From positions 1 through 51,918 of IMG/VR virus record IMGVR_UViG_3300006920_000057: a stretch of 51,918 nucleotides of DNA. One strand, written 5' to 3'. The position numbers and the translations under genes were made by a program. Every line of letters begins with the position of its first letter. The stretch's first letter is position 1. Below, one piece after another: positions 20,166 to 29,392 of this stretch. Origin of the DNA: a virus. The notes beneath the pieces were generated by a model. It was not told the DNA's origin. It did no database searches and worked only from the letters and a program-made list of their open reading frames with translations.

Positions 20166-20942
20166 TTAATCAATATATATTCTGTCCCAGTGGGTAACTA
20201 GTCCTTCATCAGTCATTTCTGACACAACAATCTCAGCGTTACGCAAGTGTTCAGGACGTGCTCCACAAGATACTTCATCAGTTGTCTTGAAACTCAAGAT
20301 GTTCTGATTTCCTTTACGGTATAAGTATCCAATTGCGTCCGACTGAGAAGACATAATTCTTTTGATTTTACCTGTAAGATCAAGATCAGAAGAGGTAAAC
20401 TCTCCGCCGTTCTTTTCTAAGAGAACATCTTTAACGTGTCCTACAAGTATAATTCTTGGTGCGAGACTTTTAAGGTACTCGGTAATGTTGGTCATTGCCT
20501 GACGTAAGTATGCATAACCTGCGCCATTTGGTAAGTTGAGTATGTTTCCATACTGGGCTTTACCACTTTTCTGATTTGGTTTTGCTTTAAACCAATGCTT
20601 ACCCTGAGCCGTTTTAGAATACAGGATCTCTCCATAAGGAATACAGATGTTTTCCAAAGCCGTTACAGTATCAACTGCAATGTACTTGTATGGAGCCTTA
20701 CCGTGTTCTGCAACGTGGGCTTTTATTTGTTCTCCGATTGCCTTGATATCTTCAACTGAAGTTGCTTGGAGCTTCATTGCATCCACAAAGTCAGATCCTC
20801 CCTCGAGGTCTAACAATAAACATTCAGGTAATTGAGCTAGTAGCTCTGTCTTACCTACTTTAGGCTTAGAGAAAATTATCAGATTCTTGGGGCTCTGATG
20901 GGCCGCTTTCACTTTCTGGGTGGGTAACTTGATTTCTGCCAT
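20166..20942 (-). CDS. Sak4-like RecA-fold ATPase
   Basis: 258 residues. Walker A FSKPKVGKT (24-32), followed by LLLDLEGGSDF, and a Walker B-like YIAVDTVTALENI strand. These fit the AAA_24/Sak4 single-strand annealing family, a short RecA relative in phages. It is expected to pair with the SSB next to it and the RecB-like nuclease to drive phage recombination. Confidence 0.85.
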   Translation of the reverse strand: MAEIKLPTQKVKAAHQSPKNLIIFSKPKVGKTELLAQLPECLLLDLEGGSDFVDAMKLQATSVEDIKAIGEQIKAHVAEHGKAPYKYIAVDTVTALENICIPYGEILYSKTAQGKHWFKAKPNQKSGKAQYGNILNLPNGAGYAYLRQAMTNITEYLKSLAPRIILVGHVKDVLLEKNGGEFTSSDLDLTGKIKRIMSSQSDAIGYLYRKGNQNILSFKTTDEVSCGARPEHLRNAEIVVSEMTDEGLVTHWDRIYID

Positions 20943-20943
20943 C

Positions 20944-21516
20944 TTATTTCTGGTTGTTAAATTGCTGCTTGATTAGATTATTCAGCCATGGTTTTCTACT
21001 CACTGGTAGTTTCCAATCTATTGCTGCTTTGTCTCTAATTGTTAATTGATTAATCGGCTGATCATCATCAGAGTCAGGCAGATCAAACTGCTTCTCTTTG
21101 ACTTCAGCGACTTCTGCGTTATGATGTGCTTGCGCAACATCTAACAATTCATCTACAGGTATAAGGTAGCGCACATGTCCTGTCTTGTGGTGTGGTTCTG
21201 TTGTCCCATACTCTTCTTCCCAGTGAGGATTGAAAGGCCATTTCCATAACCTTCTTTCCGGATCTTCAGGGTCATACTCAGAACTTACGAACTCAGTATA
21301 GACATCTTGGTCTCCTTTTATTTCACTTGGGAACAACGCGATGACTCTTTCGTCTTGTCCGCGTGGTATGTATGCCATCTTCGGAATGAATTTAGCATTA
21401 GAACCTACCCCTTCAAGTCCAAAGAGCCGCTCATGCTTCTCTTTGAGGTGTGCTATCTTAGCCTTCTTACTCATGACACCCGTGTTGGTGCCTGTGTCTT
21501 TTGTTGATAGTCCCAT
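20944..21516 (-). CDS. Hypothetical replication-cluster protein
   Basis: 190 residues. It starts with the same MxLSTKD leader as the SSB candidate, then has a basic helical segment and a mixed core; an acidic DSDDD stretch lies near 148-152. It sits 1 bp from Sak4 and 2 bp from DnaB. It may be a helicase loader or an ssDNA-binding accessory protein; nothing in the sequence proves either. Confidence 0.65.
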   Translation of the reverse strand: MGLSTKDTGTNTGVMSKKAKIAHLKEKHERLFGLEGVGSNAKFIPKMAYIPRGQDERVIALFPSEIKGDQDVYTEFVSSEYDPEDPERRLWKWPFNPHWEEEYGTTEPHHKTGHVRYLIPVDELLDVAQAHHNAEVAEVKEKQFDLPDSDDDQPINQLTIRDKAAIDWKLPVSRKPWLNNLIKQQFNNQK

Positions 21517-21518
21517 AT

Positions 21519-22574
21519 TTATATATTAGTAGAGATCTTTTTATTCTGTGTGCCCGGCGTGGCCATCTCTGTCACTGCCATCCGGTGATACTCTGCTTTG
21601 AAGAAGCTCATACGAACATCTCCGTTCCTGCACTTAATAAAATGAAAGACTAACACGTCATCATTCTCAATGATATACCTATCAGGTCCATAGAACTTGA
21701 TGTATCTCTTTGCAGGACGGTTTATACCTATGATCATATCAGCATGCTGCACGAGCGCATCACCACCGAGTATATCTGATTCTAGGATATAGTTTCCGTA
21801 TTTACCGTCTTCATTCCTCTCTGGTCTATCAGTTTCACGTTTGAGTTGGGATAAGATTATAAAGATAATAGGGTACTGACGTTTAAGTTCTGTACAAGCC
21901 TCACCGAGGTTGTAGAGCATGTCAGTTTTACTCCCTTCATTTTTGGCTTTCTTGACTAAGTATGAATGGTCAAGAGTGATAATTGTTTTCTGGTATACTT
22001 TCTTAGTGTAAGGTGTACCATTTTTGTCTACGACTTGCTCTGTGGTGGAATATGTTTCCATGTAGTCACGGATAGTTCTTTTAAACTCATCTGTGGTTAA
22101 TGGTGTTTCAACTATATCAACTGGGTCTTTAACTTTGTTTTTGGCGTAAGCATGACACTTGGCAATCTCAGCGTCTGATAGAGGTTTAAGCTTGTTTGTC
22201 TTTTCATCTCTACCTGCACTACAGACATCCTTATAGGATAGCCCAGTTACATTAGAGAATTCACGGACAGCTTGTACTCTAGCCATCATTTCGAATTGGA
22301 ATTCAAGGACACGAATATTTTCTCCTGGATTGAGCTTAAATGCTTCGCGTGTAATTTGTGATTTGATTGTGGTCTTTCCGGTTCCAGGTCTTCCGCCAAG
22401 TACTAGCATTGAGTTCCACTCAAGTCCATCTACTCCTGCATCATTAACCTTAGCCCAAGGAGTTTGCATACTCCTGATTTTTCCTTTACGTCTACCGTCA
22501 ATGTAAACCAAAGCGTCCTGAAAGGCTTGTCTCTGGTTACTCCATTTTTTCTTTTTTGGTGCTAATCTACTCAT
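21519..22574 (-). CDS. DnaB-type replicative helicase (SF4 core)
   Basis: 351 residues. Walker A GGRPGTGKT (60-68), a Walker B-like IITLDHSYLV, IFIILSQLKRETDR (the sensor Q-L-x-R pattern), and HADMIIGINRP toward the C-terminus are all typical of DnaB C-terminal domains. The usual DnaB N-terminal domain is missing, so this is a core-only version. It should unwind DNA at the fork with PolB and the TOPRIM primase. Confidence 0.88.
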   Translation of the reverse strand: MSRLAPKKKKWSNQRQAFQDALVYIDGRRKGKIRSMQTPWAKVNDAGVDGLEWNSMLVLGGRPGTGKTTIKSQITREAFKLNPGENIRVLEFQFEMMARVQAVREFSNVTGLSYKDVCSAGRDEKTNKLKPLSDAEIAKCHAYAKNKVKDPVDIVETPLTTDEFKRTIRDYMETYSTTEQVVDKNGTPYTKKVYQKTIITLDHSYLVKKAKNEGSKTDMLYNLGEACTELKRQYPIIFIILSQLKRETDRPERNEDGKYGNYILESDILGGDALVQHADMIIGINRPAKRYIKFYGPDRYIIENDDVLVFHFIKCRNGDVRMSFFKAEYHRMAVTEMATPGTQNKKISTNI

Positions 22575-22595
22575 ATTTTTTAGAGGCTAAGATTC

Positions 22596-22823
22596 CTATT
22601 CACCTGCTTTATTGCTCGGATGAAGTATGTCTTCTTTAGTCTTAAAATCAGTGGGTTTCCCTTCCGCTTTTGCTAGGCCAAATTTAGTAAAAAATTCACC
22701 AATAGCAATAACAATTTCTATTAATATGAAGTTGAATAGTGAGATTTCTATGATGGTAATACACACTATCCTCCAGATGAGTATACTCATCAGGATTGAG
22801 ATAATTATTTTATGATATTTCAT
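22596..22823 (-). CDS. Small membrane protein
   Basis: 75 residues from the ATG at 22823. Two hydrophobic, Ile-rich segments occupy about residues 5-40, followed by a short polar tail. No family recognised. It lies in the replication operon just upstream of DnaB; whether it ties replication to the membrane is unknown. Confidence 0.6.
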   Translation of the reverse strand: MKYHKIIISILMSILIWRIVCITIIEISLFNFILIEIVIAIGEFFTKFGLAKAEGKPTDFKTKEDILHPSNKAGE

Positions 22824-22824
22824 G

Positions 22825-23439
22825 TTATACAACTTTTGATTTGAAGGTGGGTGTACTCTCTACATCCCCTCCTGATTCTACAATGGCGCAATAATTTGCA
22901 AGATCCGATAGGATAGTTCCATCACGCTCTTGCTTCTTAACAAAGTACTGACAGTTGCGCATAAACTTCCAGTTTTTAGATTGATATTCATCAACGTATA
23001 CGGCTGTGGCTTTAAGTATTAAATCCCAGTCATATTCATTATTTTCAAAGAACCATCTCATACGAGTTTCTACGTTCTTTGGTGCTGATCTTGCAGCGCT
23101 CCCACTTGGTAATTTGACGTTAGGGAATAGCTCAATATATTGTTTGAGTTTCTCTTTGTAATCCTTACCGAGTAATTGAGAGGTAGTCTTCTTTTTCTGC
23201 ACCTTGAACAGTCTTTCAACTTTAGTAATTAAAGCCTGTGCTTCAGGTGTTATTTTTGGTGGAGTTGTTTCAGTAATCCAACCAGAAGATTTAAGCAGTC
23301 TTAATTCAAGATGGAGATTGGTTACGATCGGTGTAACAGAATCTTTCATTGAACACAAGACATAGTATTGATTAGGACTGAGTCCTTTCTGTGTGATCAT
23401 GTCAAAGATCTCCATTTGTTTCAGTAATGTTTTGCTCAT
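22825..23439 (-). CDS. Candidate replication initiation protein (winged-helix N-terminus)
   Basis: 204 residues. The first 75 residues look like a winged helix (GLSPNQYYVLCSM, then LRLLKSSGWI). A basic linker and a C-terminal helical part rich in Trp and Tyr follow. Position directly upstream of the helicase genes fits a replication initiator or loader; this is inference from layout. Confidence 0.55.
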   Translation of the reverse strand: MSKTLLKQMEIFDMITQKGLSPNQYYVLCSMKDSVTPIVTNLHLELRLLKSSGWITETTPPKITPEAQALITKVERLFKVQKKKTTSQLLGKDYKEKLKQYIELFPNVKLPSGSAARSAPKNVETRMRWFFENNEYDWDLILKATAVYVDEYQSKNWKFMRNCQYFVKKQERDGTILSDLANYCAIVESGGDVESTPTFKSKVV

Positions 23440-23920
23440 CTGTTTTATTTTTTGTTGTACCTGGGGTTATTGTTATGAGGGGCTCATCATAATCTTCCTC
23501 ATATACAAATTTATACTTATTGAAGGAAACTATCTTACCTGTCTTAACATCACGTCGGCTTTCAGAGCCCGTATTAGGAAGCTTGCCTTTACATACAGCG
23601 GATACTTTAGATTGATTACAACCTGTAGCACCTGCCGCAACTTTAACACATGAGAATCTGTGTACGATGTGAGGTTCGAGAGGATCTGCATCTACTAACC
23701 AAGCGATAACAGGTTTTTCTATACCGTCTGGTTTGGCAAAAAGAGCACCTAATACATCTATGGTAATTTCCATGTAAGTTATTTCTCTATAGATCCTTGC
23801 TTGCTGTTCACTTTTCATGTCTCTAAAATCCCAAGACTGTATGAACATTACAAGTTTGTGGTAATAAATCTCCAGGTCATGGTACTGATTTCTGGAGACG
23901 GGTGGTCTGTAACTAGGCAT
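23402..23920 (-). CDS. Hypothetical protein with a HTH-like DNA-binding segment
   Basis: 172 residues. Around residues 92-120 the segment AAGATGCNQSKVSAVCKGK resembles the NUMOD1-type helix-turn-helix that accompanies phage homing nucleases. No nuclease motif is present. It overlaps the next gene by 38 bp and is the first minus-strand gene left of the divergent junction, so it could be a regulator or the head of the replication operon. Confidence 0.65.
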   Translation of the reverse strand: MPSYRPPVSRNQYHDLEIYYHKLVMFIQSWDFRDMKSEQQARIYREITYMEITIDVLGALFAKPDGIEKPVIAWLVDADPLEPHIVHRFSCVKVAAGATGCNQSKVSAVCKGKLPNTGSESRRDVKTGKIVSFNKYKFVYEEDYDEPLITITPGTTKNKTDEQNITETNGDL

Positions 23921-24051
23921 ACATGTTTTGATTAGTGATTAATATTGCTTATATTATATAGGTGGGAGGGCTGGTTCTTATCTTAAAGATTCCCAATCGC
24001 GTTCATTCAGAGCATTTAAGGATCAGCCCACCATTTTTTAAAATTGCGGCT

Positions 24052-24336
24052 ATGAAAAAATGGAATTACACATTTATCCAAGATCTCTTAAAAGAGAACA
24101 AAGGTGGTAAATATTCATCAAAAAAGATATGGGGTCACATCTCTTATCTTTTAGTGTCTATTACTTATGTATTAGACGGATTTGCTTTTTACCAAATAGA
24201 TCATCATCTGTTTGACTCAATGCTTATAGCCGCAAGTTACTTGCTTGGTTTAAGTGTGTTGAGCAGAGCTCTTCCAAAGAGAGGTGAGACACCAGCATCT
24301 AAAGTTGAATCTGAAAATGAACCGTCAGATGTTTAA
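24052..24336 (+). CDS. Candidate holin (two membrane segments)
   Basis: 94 residues from ATG 24052; an upstream in-frame start exists but this one is followed by a typical MKKW leader. Two hydrophobic segments (about 27-45 and 53-72) are separated by a short loop, with a charged C-terminal tail. It opens a + strand cassette of three overlapping membrane genes inside a minus-strand region. Size, topology and position fit a class II holin; the peptidoglycan hydrolase is elsewhere (30829-31284). Confidence 0.55.
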   Translation: MKKWNYTFIQDLLKENKGGKYSSKKIWGHISYLLVSITYVLDGFAFYQIDHHLFDSMLIAASYLLGLSVLSRALPKRGETPASKVESENEPSDV

Positions 24337-24655
24337 AGCTGAGCACGTTATTGGTGCTTTACTTGCTGTAATCTTATTACTGGCTTGTATTTTGATTTTC
24401 AGGAAACCAAAGACGGTAGTAGAAGAATTTGATAAGACTCCTTACCTTGAACAAATTGAAGTTGAGCGTAAGAAAGCTGAATTCTGGGAAGCTGAGGCTA
24501 CCAAGATGCAAACAATTGCTGATGATGCTCTTAAATTGAGCGACAGTCTACAGAATATTAAACCAACAATCAAACATGTTTATCATGAAATATATAAGTT
24601 CAATAGTACTGCTACTACTACTCAGCTCGACAGTGTCATACGGTCAAACTGGTAA
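24317..24655 (+). CDS. Candidate inner-membrane spanin (Rz-like)
   Basis: 112 residues. One N-terminal membrane anchor (about residues 10-27), then a long, charged helical region with regular heptad-like spacing to the C-terminus. It overlaps the holin candidate by 20 bp and the next gene by 71 bp. This anchor-plus-coiled-coil design and the overlap are hallmarks of Rz/Rz1-type pairs. ATG 24329 in the same frame is an alternative start. Confidence 0.5.
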   Translation: MNRQMFKAEHVIGALLAVILLLACILIFRKPKTVVEEFDKTPYLEQIEVERKKAEFWEAEATKMQTIADDALKLSDSLQNIKPTIKHVYHEIYKFNSTATTTQLDSVIRSNW

Positions 24656-25004
24656 GGATACACTTACTTGTTACACTCCAGCTGAACTCAAGAACATTGC
24701 TGATCGCGTTGTCTACGCAAATGAGTGTGATACTCTATTAAATATATGTGAGAAACAGATCCTCTATAAGGATACTGCTATTGTTGCTTTGCAAAATGTG
24801 GTCTCAGCAAAAGACAGTGTCATAATTGCCAAGGAAAATATCATGATGAACCAGAAGTTCATTATTGAAGGATTGGATTTGGAGATAGTAGGATTAAAAA
24901 CGGCCCTCAAAAAAGAGAGCCGTAAATTAAAATGGACTAAAGTTGGTTGGATAAGTACCAGCGCAATATTCACTGGTCTTATCACAGCCATATTACTAAA
25001 GTGA
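24585..25004 (+). CDS. Candidate outer spanin or unimolecular spanin-like protein
   Basis: 139 residues. It has a signal peptide (hydrophobic stretch ending in SSTVSYGQ), a long helical middle, and a C-terminal membrane segment (WISTSAIFTGLITAILLK). No lipobox Cys is visible, so it is not a classical Rz1 lipoprotein. The gene starts inside the preceding gene in another frame, as Rz1-type genes do. Signal plus C-terminal anchor resembles a spanin bridging both membranes. Confidence 0.45.
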   Translation: MKYISSIVLLLLLSSTVSYGQTGKDTLTCYTPAELKNIADRVVYANECDTLLNICEKQILYKDTAIVALQNVVSAKDSVIIAKENIMMNQKFIIEGLDLEIVGLKTALKKESRKLKWTKVGWISTSAIFTGLITAILLK

Positions 25005-25637
25005 TTTTTTGATCTTATTAGCAATAGTTTCTTTCTTCCAGTTACTTCCTGGAGCTTTTCCAAATACTTCTTTGTATTTTTTCTTAAGCTGAGGTAAAGT
25101 CATTGCGTCAATTGCATCAGCATTAGCTGCTGCTTCTGCTACTGCAGCTACATCAGCTGCGTCAACATCACCATCACCATCTACATCCAAAGGATTACTT
25201 GCCGGATCAGCTTCAGCTTCAGCTCTCGGAGCTTCTTCTGGTTCTGCGGCTGCCTCTGGTTCTGGTGCAGGCATTGTAGGAACATCTTCTTCCACTTTTG
25301 CTTCAGCACCCTTTACTTGTAGAGGATTTCCATTCTTGTCAAGAACGCCTTGCTCTACGAGTGTATCCCATATTTCAGGATGTACGGTGATTTCTGTCAC
25401 TTCTCCCAGATTGATATTGTGAGATCTATCTAGGATCGCTCCACGAGATAGATAAGGCAATAGACATTTAGCGTCTGATGTCAAAACCATCTTATCACTT
25501 TGGTTTGCAGTCACCATAAGAGCATTGCTGTAAGAGTTACCTCTTAAACCTTGCTTTGGTGATTGGCAAAAAGTTTGGATTAATGTTTTCTTTCCGTCTT
25601 TAATGGCAAACGGTGCCGTACCTTTTGTGTACTTCAT
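24996..25637 (-). CDS. Hypothetical protein with EF-hand/dockerin-like repeat and SAP-like end
   Basis: 213 residues. Residues 1-100 are a globular domain. A Pro/Glu/Ala-rich linker follows (about 112-145). A calcium-loop motif DVDGDGDVDAADVAAV resembles a dockerin or EF-hand (about 150-166). The last 35 residues (LKKKYKEVFGKAPGSNWKK type) look like a small DNA- or protein-binding helical domain. It converges with the lysis cassette, overlapping by 9 bp. The combination is unusual for a phage. Confidence 0.7.
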   Translation of the reverse strand: MKYTKGTAPFAIKDGKKTLIQTFCQSPKQGLRGNSYSNALMVTANQSDKMVLTSDAKCLLPYLSRGAILDRSHNINLGEVTEITVHPEIWDTLVEQGVLDKNGNPLQVKGAEAKVEEDVPTMPAPEPEAAAEPEEAPRAEAEADPASNPLDVDGDGDVDAADVAAVAEAAANADAIDAMTLPQLKKKYKEVFGKAPGSNWKKETIANKIKKSL

Positions 25638-25668
25638 GATCTAACATTTTAAAGTTATACGTATGAAG

Positions 25669-25676
25669 CAAATATA
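25669..25676 (-). promoter_or_regulatory. Bacteroidota-type -7 box for 24996-25637
   Basis: TATATTTG on the minus strand, matching TAnnTTTG, about 31 bases upstream of ATG 25637 and right after the ClpS stop. No convincing TTG sits at -33. Confidence 0.45.
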
Positions 25677-25697
25677 CAGAATTTAAACTAATTAAGT

Positions 25698-25973
25698 TTA
25701 AACTTCTTCAAGGGTTGCTGATAGCTTTTGATCTAATAATGCTACCTGAATAGGAAGTAAGTCATCAAGACTACCGCGTTTTACATCAGTTTTACCATTA
25801 AAATGTATGATGTGAGTACACTGCTCTGCTTGCAATTTACTGTGTCTACAGTATTTTACTAGTGAGTCGATAACATGCTCAAAAGAGTTTACGTCATCAT
25901 TGTGCAGGATGATTTGCCATCCTTTCTCTACCTCTGTTTTTTCATCCACGTCTGGGAGTTCTTCTATTACCAT
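25698..25973 (-). CDS. clpS: ClpS-like adaptor of the Clp protease
   Basis: 91 residues from ATG 25973. The core IILHNDDVNSFEHVIDSL, the HSKLQAEQCTHIIHFNGK block and the terminal LSATLEE match ClpS closely, including the N-D-D of the N-degron pocket and the Val/His face that contacts the Clp ATPase. ClpS recruits substrates with destabilising N-terminal residues to ClpAP. A phage copy could redirect host proteolysis. A GATGATAGTAA repeat lies about 46 bp upstream of the start. Confidence 0.9.
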   Translation of the reverse strand: MVIEELPDVDEKTEVEKGWQIILHNDDVNSFEHVIDSLVKYCRHSKLQAEQCTHIIHFNGKTDVKRGSLDDLLPIQVALLDQKLSATLEEV

Positions 25974-26014
25974 AATATAGTGATTATTGGTGAGTAATTT
26001 GTGATTGTGTGTGG

Positions 26015-26030
26015 GAAAGATGATAGTAAG
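26015..26030. repeat. GATGATAGTAA dispersed motif, copy 2
   Basis: AAAGATGATAGTAAGAC on the + strand, preceded by GTGTGTGGG. It lies between the ClpS start and the stop of 26041-26316. Other copies are at about 4, 44368, 50835 and 51810, all in the same orientation. Confidence 0.7.
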
Positions 26031-26040
26031 ACGGGAAAGA

Positions 26041-26316
26041 CTACAAGTCCATGGCTCTAGCCCAACGTAAGAACTCAAAGTTTTTAATCTCCATCCACGT
26101 AGCTTGATAACCATCTACCTTGTATGCCTTCATAGTGAGGCGGTCAACAAATACTAGCTTCTCCTTACCGAGAACTTTTATCACTCCCCACTTACGGTTG
26201 TCCTCTCTCTGCTTTCTTATAGCATCATGCTCAGGGCGGTAGTAGAACATGACGTACCTTTCCGCCCTTTCAGCATGTGCTGCTAAGAGTCTAGCTTCTT
26301 TCTCTGCTATCCACAT
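26041..26316 (-). CDS. Hypothetical protein
   Basis: 91 residues; a basic helical N-terminus (rich in Arg, Ala, Glu) followed by an alpha/beta segment. No family recognised. Overlaps the upstream gene by 26 bp. Confidence 0.65.
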   Translation of the reverse strand: MWIAEKEARLLAAHAERAERYVMFYYRPEHDAIRKQREDNRKWGVIKVLGKEKLVFVDRLTMKAYKVDGYQATWMEIKNFEFLRWARAMDL

Positions 26317-26572
26317 CAGGATCTAACATTTGAGCTTTAAGATTGGCAATGGTTTCTTCTAACTGCTCAGCAGTAGAACTATCCATGGCAGCAAAGGCGT
26401 CTTCTAAATCATTGAACCCAAGTCCAAGTTTAACACGCACTCCTTCTAGCTGTGTTGTCATTGTCATTGCGGGACCTTCTTCGTGGTCCTCTTCTACTAC
26501 AAGAAGTACTCTATGTTCCTTCAGGTCTATAATACGACACCAGTCTTTGATGTCTCTTTTGAATTCACTCAT
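26291..26572 (-). CDS. Hypothetical protein
   Basis: 93 acidic residues. The pattern (KDWCRIIDLKEHRVLLVVE, then a LEDAFAAMDSSTAEQLEETI helix) suggests a beta hairpin followed by helices. It follows the radical SAM gene by 2 bp and overlaps the next gene. Unknown function. Confidence 0.65.
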   Translation of the reverse strand: MSEFKRDIKDWCRIIDLKEHRVLLVVEEDHEEGPAMTMTTQLEGVRVKLGLGFNDLEDAFAAMDSSTAEQLEETIANLKAQMLDPDVDSRERS

Positions 26573-26574
26573 AA

Positions 26575-27444
26575 TTAGAATATGTATCTGATTTTGTTCC
26601 AGGGAATCATCTCATCATGGAGATCCTGCCATTGCCTAATGTACTTGGCTTTAAGATCTCTACGGTAGCGTAGATTCCTGCCTCCATACTGAGAGGTCTT
26701 TTGCTCCTGTTTCTCAGGAGTCCATAACAGATCTTCACCTGTTAGTTTATTATCGAGGTTGTAGAAGTGCTTAGCCTCATTGTGAGTGAGGAATATTACT
26801 TCTGCAAGAACTTTCTCTTGGTGCTCTTTTGATATGAGTGCATCACACACTGCAAATAAATGAGCGTAATCTGTGAGCCATCCTTCATATACTACGACAG
26901 GACTGAAGTTTAGATGTACATCATAACCAGCTTCAATAAATTTATTGACAGCTTTGATGCGATCGGTGATTGCTGCAGTGTTTGGCTCAAGGTCATCAGC
27001 TATACGCGGTGTTATTAAACTAAACCGGATCCTGATTTTGCCCTGAGGATTAAACTCAAGAAACTCCGTAGGAATTATCTTGGTTGCAAATGAACCCATA
27101 GCGAGCTCATGTTCTACAAAGAACTGGAATATATTTTCCCAGTCATAATACTTTCTGTGAAGAGCAAAGTCTTCATTACATGAGATGTCGTAAGTAATGT
27201 ACTGCTCATGTGTTTGATTAGGCTTGACAACAGTGGTGTCAAACCAAGCATGCGAATTAATTTCTGTGAGAATATCATTCACATTTTTTGCAACGGATAA
27301 ACCTACAGGTTTATGTCGTTTCATGTAGCAGTACGTACAGTTGAGCAGGCAACCATGACCGAAGGAAGGAGCAATGAAATCAGTACTCCTTCCCGATGGT
27401 CTTATTATTTTGGTACGCCTTTGAACGTGTTCTACTAAACTCAT
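26575..27444 (-). CDS. Radical SAM protein, spore photoproduct lyase-like
   Basis: 289 residues. The cluster motif GCLLNCTYCYM gives C32, C36 and C39, the CxxxCxxC that binds a 4Fe-4S cluster. The following VHLNFSPVVVYEGW and the overall size match spore photoproduct lyase relatives, which repair UV thymine lesions or act on nucleic acids. In a phage, repair of UV damage is plausible but other substrates are possible. It overlaps the upstream gene by 1 base. Confidence 0.8.
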   Translation of the reverse strand: MSLVEHVQRRTKIIRPSGRSTDFIAPSFGHGCLLNCTYCYMKRHKPVGLSVAKNVNDILTEINSHAWFDTTVVKPNQTHEQYITYDISCNEDFALHRKYYDWENIFQFFVEHELAMGSFATKIIPTEFLEFNPQGKIRIRFSLITPRIADDLEPNTAAITDRIKAVNKFIEAGYDVHLNFSPVVVYEGWLTDYAHLFAVCDALISKEHQEKVLAEVIFLTHNEAKHFYNLDNKLTGEDLLWTPEKQEQKTSQYGGRNLRYRRDLKAKYIRQWQDLHDEMIPWNKIRYIF

Positions 27445-27785
27445 TACTCTTCAGCAGGCTGCTCAGGTGTGATAAACATTCCAGCATCATCAATGATACC
27501 GTCTTTAACATACATAGCATACGCTTCTGGGTGAAGAGGAAACTCTTTTGCCTCACGTATAGCAGTGATGTCTTGTTCATATCCTTCCGGCAGCACCATT
27601 CCCCAAGACGGGAAAGGATGAAAGTTGATAGCATGGTTCTGGAGAACCTGTCTACCGTCCGACATTGTTTTTACCCACGGAGTCTCAGGACCTCCATCCT
27701 CATCCGTGGTATTCAATCTAACTTTACCCAACTCTAATCTCTCTAGAGCTTCTGTGGCATCTTCTACTTTGATGTATTTTATCAT
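27444..27785 (-). CDS. Hypothetical protein
   Basis: 113 residues. Aromatic-rich middle (FHPFPSWGMVLPEGYEQD). No recognised family. It is coupled by overlaps to the helicase upstream and the radical SAM gene downstream. Confidence 0.65.
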   Translation of the reverse strand: MIKYIKVEDATEALERLELGKVRLNTTDEDGGPETPWVKTMSDGRQVLQNHAINFHPFPSWGMVLPEGYEQDITAIREAKEFPLHPEAYAMYVKDGIIDDAGMFITPEQPAEE

Positions 27786-29392
27786 TGTTGATAGTTTTTA
27801 CGTAAAATAAATAATTTATCTGTTGGTCTTGAGTAAGCCGTGTACTTGATACGGTTACGTTCCCTTGTCTTACGGTTAAGGTCGATGTCCTCTTCCATTA
27901 GGAATACATTCTTATAAGTACTACCCTGAGCTTTGTGACATGTGATCGCGTAGTTATACGCAACGTCAGCTGTCCACTTCAAAATATTGAAGTAGGTTAC
28001 CCAGCGCTTAGCCTCTCTCATCTCAATAGCACGATCCTTTGCCTGCTTAAGTAATGCTTTGTATTCAGCAGCACTGTCAGGATGTATCACACTGATATAG
28101 TTTTTAAAGTGGATGCGGTTTACTGCATCATACCCTTTAACTTTCAGTTGATAAACTTTCATCTGCATATTGTATTGACCTTCAAACTTGCGTTTGGTGA
28201 GGATCTTCACTTCTTCTACTTCCATTTCCTCAGAAGTATTGAATTGGATCTGCCATTGAGGATATCTTCCACCTGTCTTCAATTCAAAGATAGGTTTACG
28301 TGCTATAAGTTTTTCACCTACAACATACGGTTCAATGTCTTCACCATACATGAGCTCACGAATGATGCTGTTCATGTAGTCTACAGTTTTATTACGCCAA
28401 GCAATTACCTTAGCGTGGTCAGCGTTCTCTCTGAATGCGTCACAGTTGAAGTATTGATTCAACAGAGGTCTGATCATCTTGCGATCCGTCTCTGAGTTAT
28501 AATATTCTATACCGTGGCCAGCATCATTGAGGTTTGTTTCTAATACAGGTATTGGCTGATTAACCTGCAAGTTGTTTCGAAGTAGAAATGATGCATCCAC
28601 AACTGGATGGTCACCTTTCTGCCTCATAATCTCCGTGAGCTCAGCTCTTCGGAAACTATAGTCATGGTCTTCATGGAACGGAATACAATCTTCTTTGTTC
28701 ACTGGTGGAATCTGAGCAGGATCGCCCATGAATAAAATCTTAAGGCCACTACTGTGCTTAAGTATTTCATTACACAGGTGGTCATCAAGCATTGATACCT
28801 CATCTACGATTAGGTATTTAAACTTAGTGATCTCACTCTTGTTCTTACCATCCGCCTTAAACAACTGTTGTCCTGAAGCAGTGATCTGCTCCTTGAGTCC
28901 CAGTAGTTTATGGATAGTCATATATTCCATTTGAGAAGCTGAGTTAAACAGATCCTCAAATACAAGTGACGTAGAAGATTTAGAGTTATACGGAGCATTG
29001 GCTTGCAGTACTTGAACAGCTTTATTTGTTGGTGCTGTTACTGCAATCCTTCTCGCCGGATAACTGGCTGTGATGTATTCTATTATACGCTTGACCAGGT
29101 ATGTTTTACCTGTACCTGCGTATCCCTTAAGAACGAATGCGTCTTCTTGGGTATCAGTAAAGAACTCTAGTATTTCTGCAAATGCTATTGTCTGATCTTC
29201 ATTCAAACCTTCAATGAGTTTCTCACTCATCTTGGCTTTAAGAATCTCCTGGGCAAGAATGAAGTTCTCCTTATCTGGAGAGGTAATCATCTTACCTAAA
29301 GTTTCCTTCTGATCAGCAGTAAGCATTCCCTTACTGTTGAGTTCTGCTACACGTTCCGACCATTGTTTAGGGTGCGTTGCTCCTTTTACCAT
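27782..29392 (-). CDS. SF1 helicase, Dda/RecD2/Pif1-like
   Basis: 536 residues. Walker A GYAGTGKT (90-97), Walker B LIVDEVSML, and a C-terminal ITCHKAQGSTYKNV motif (helicase motifs V/VI of SF1B). It is similar in size to T4 Dda. Such 5'-3' helicases help start replication, clear protein roadblocks and aid recombination. It overlaps the uracil-DNA glycosylase gene by 7 bp. Confidence 0.9.
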   Translation of the reverse strand: MVKGATHPKQWSERVAELNSKGMLTADQKETLGKMITSPDKENFILAQEILKAKMSEKLIEGLNEDQTIAFAEILEFFTDTQEDAFVLKGYAGTGKTYLVKRIIEYITASYPARRIAVTAPTNKAVQVLQANAPYNSKSSTSLVFEDLFNSASQMEYMTIHKLLGLKEQITASGQQLFKADGKNKSEITKFKYLIVDEVSMLDDHLCNEILKHSSGLKILFMGDPAQIPPVNKEDCIPFHEDHDYSFRRAELTEIMRQKGDHPVVDASFLLRNNLQVNQPIPVLETNLNDAGHGIEYYNSETDRKMIRPLLNQYFNCDAFRENADHAKVIAWRNKTVDYMNSIIRELMYGEDIEPYVVGEKLIARKPIFELKTGGRYPQWQIQFNTSEEMEVEEVKILTKRKFEGQYNMQMKVYQLKVKGYDAVNRIHFKNYISVIHPDSAAEYKALLKQAKDRAIEMREAKRWVTYFNILKWTADVAYNYAITCHKAQGSTYKNVFLMEEDIDLNRKTRERNRIKYTAYSRPTDKLFILRKNYQQ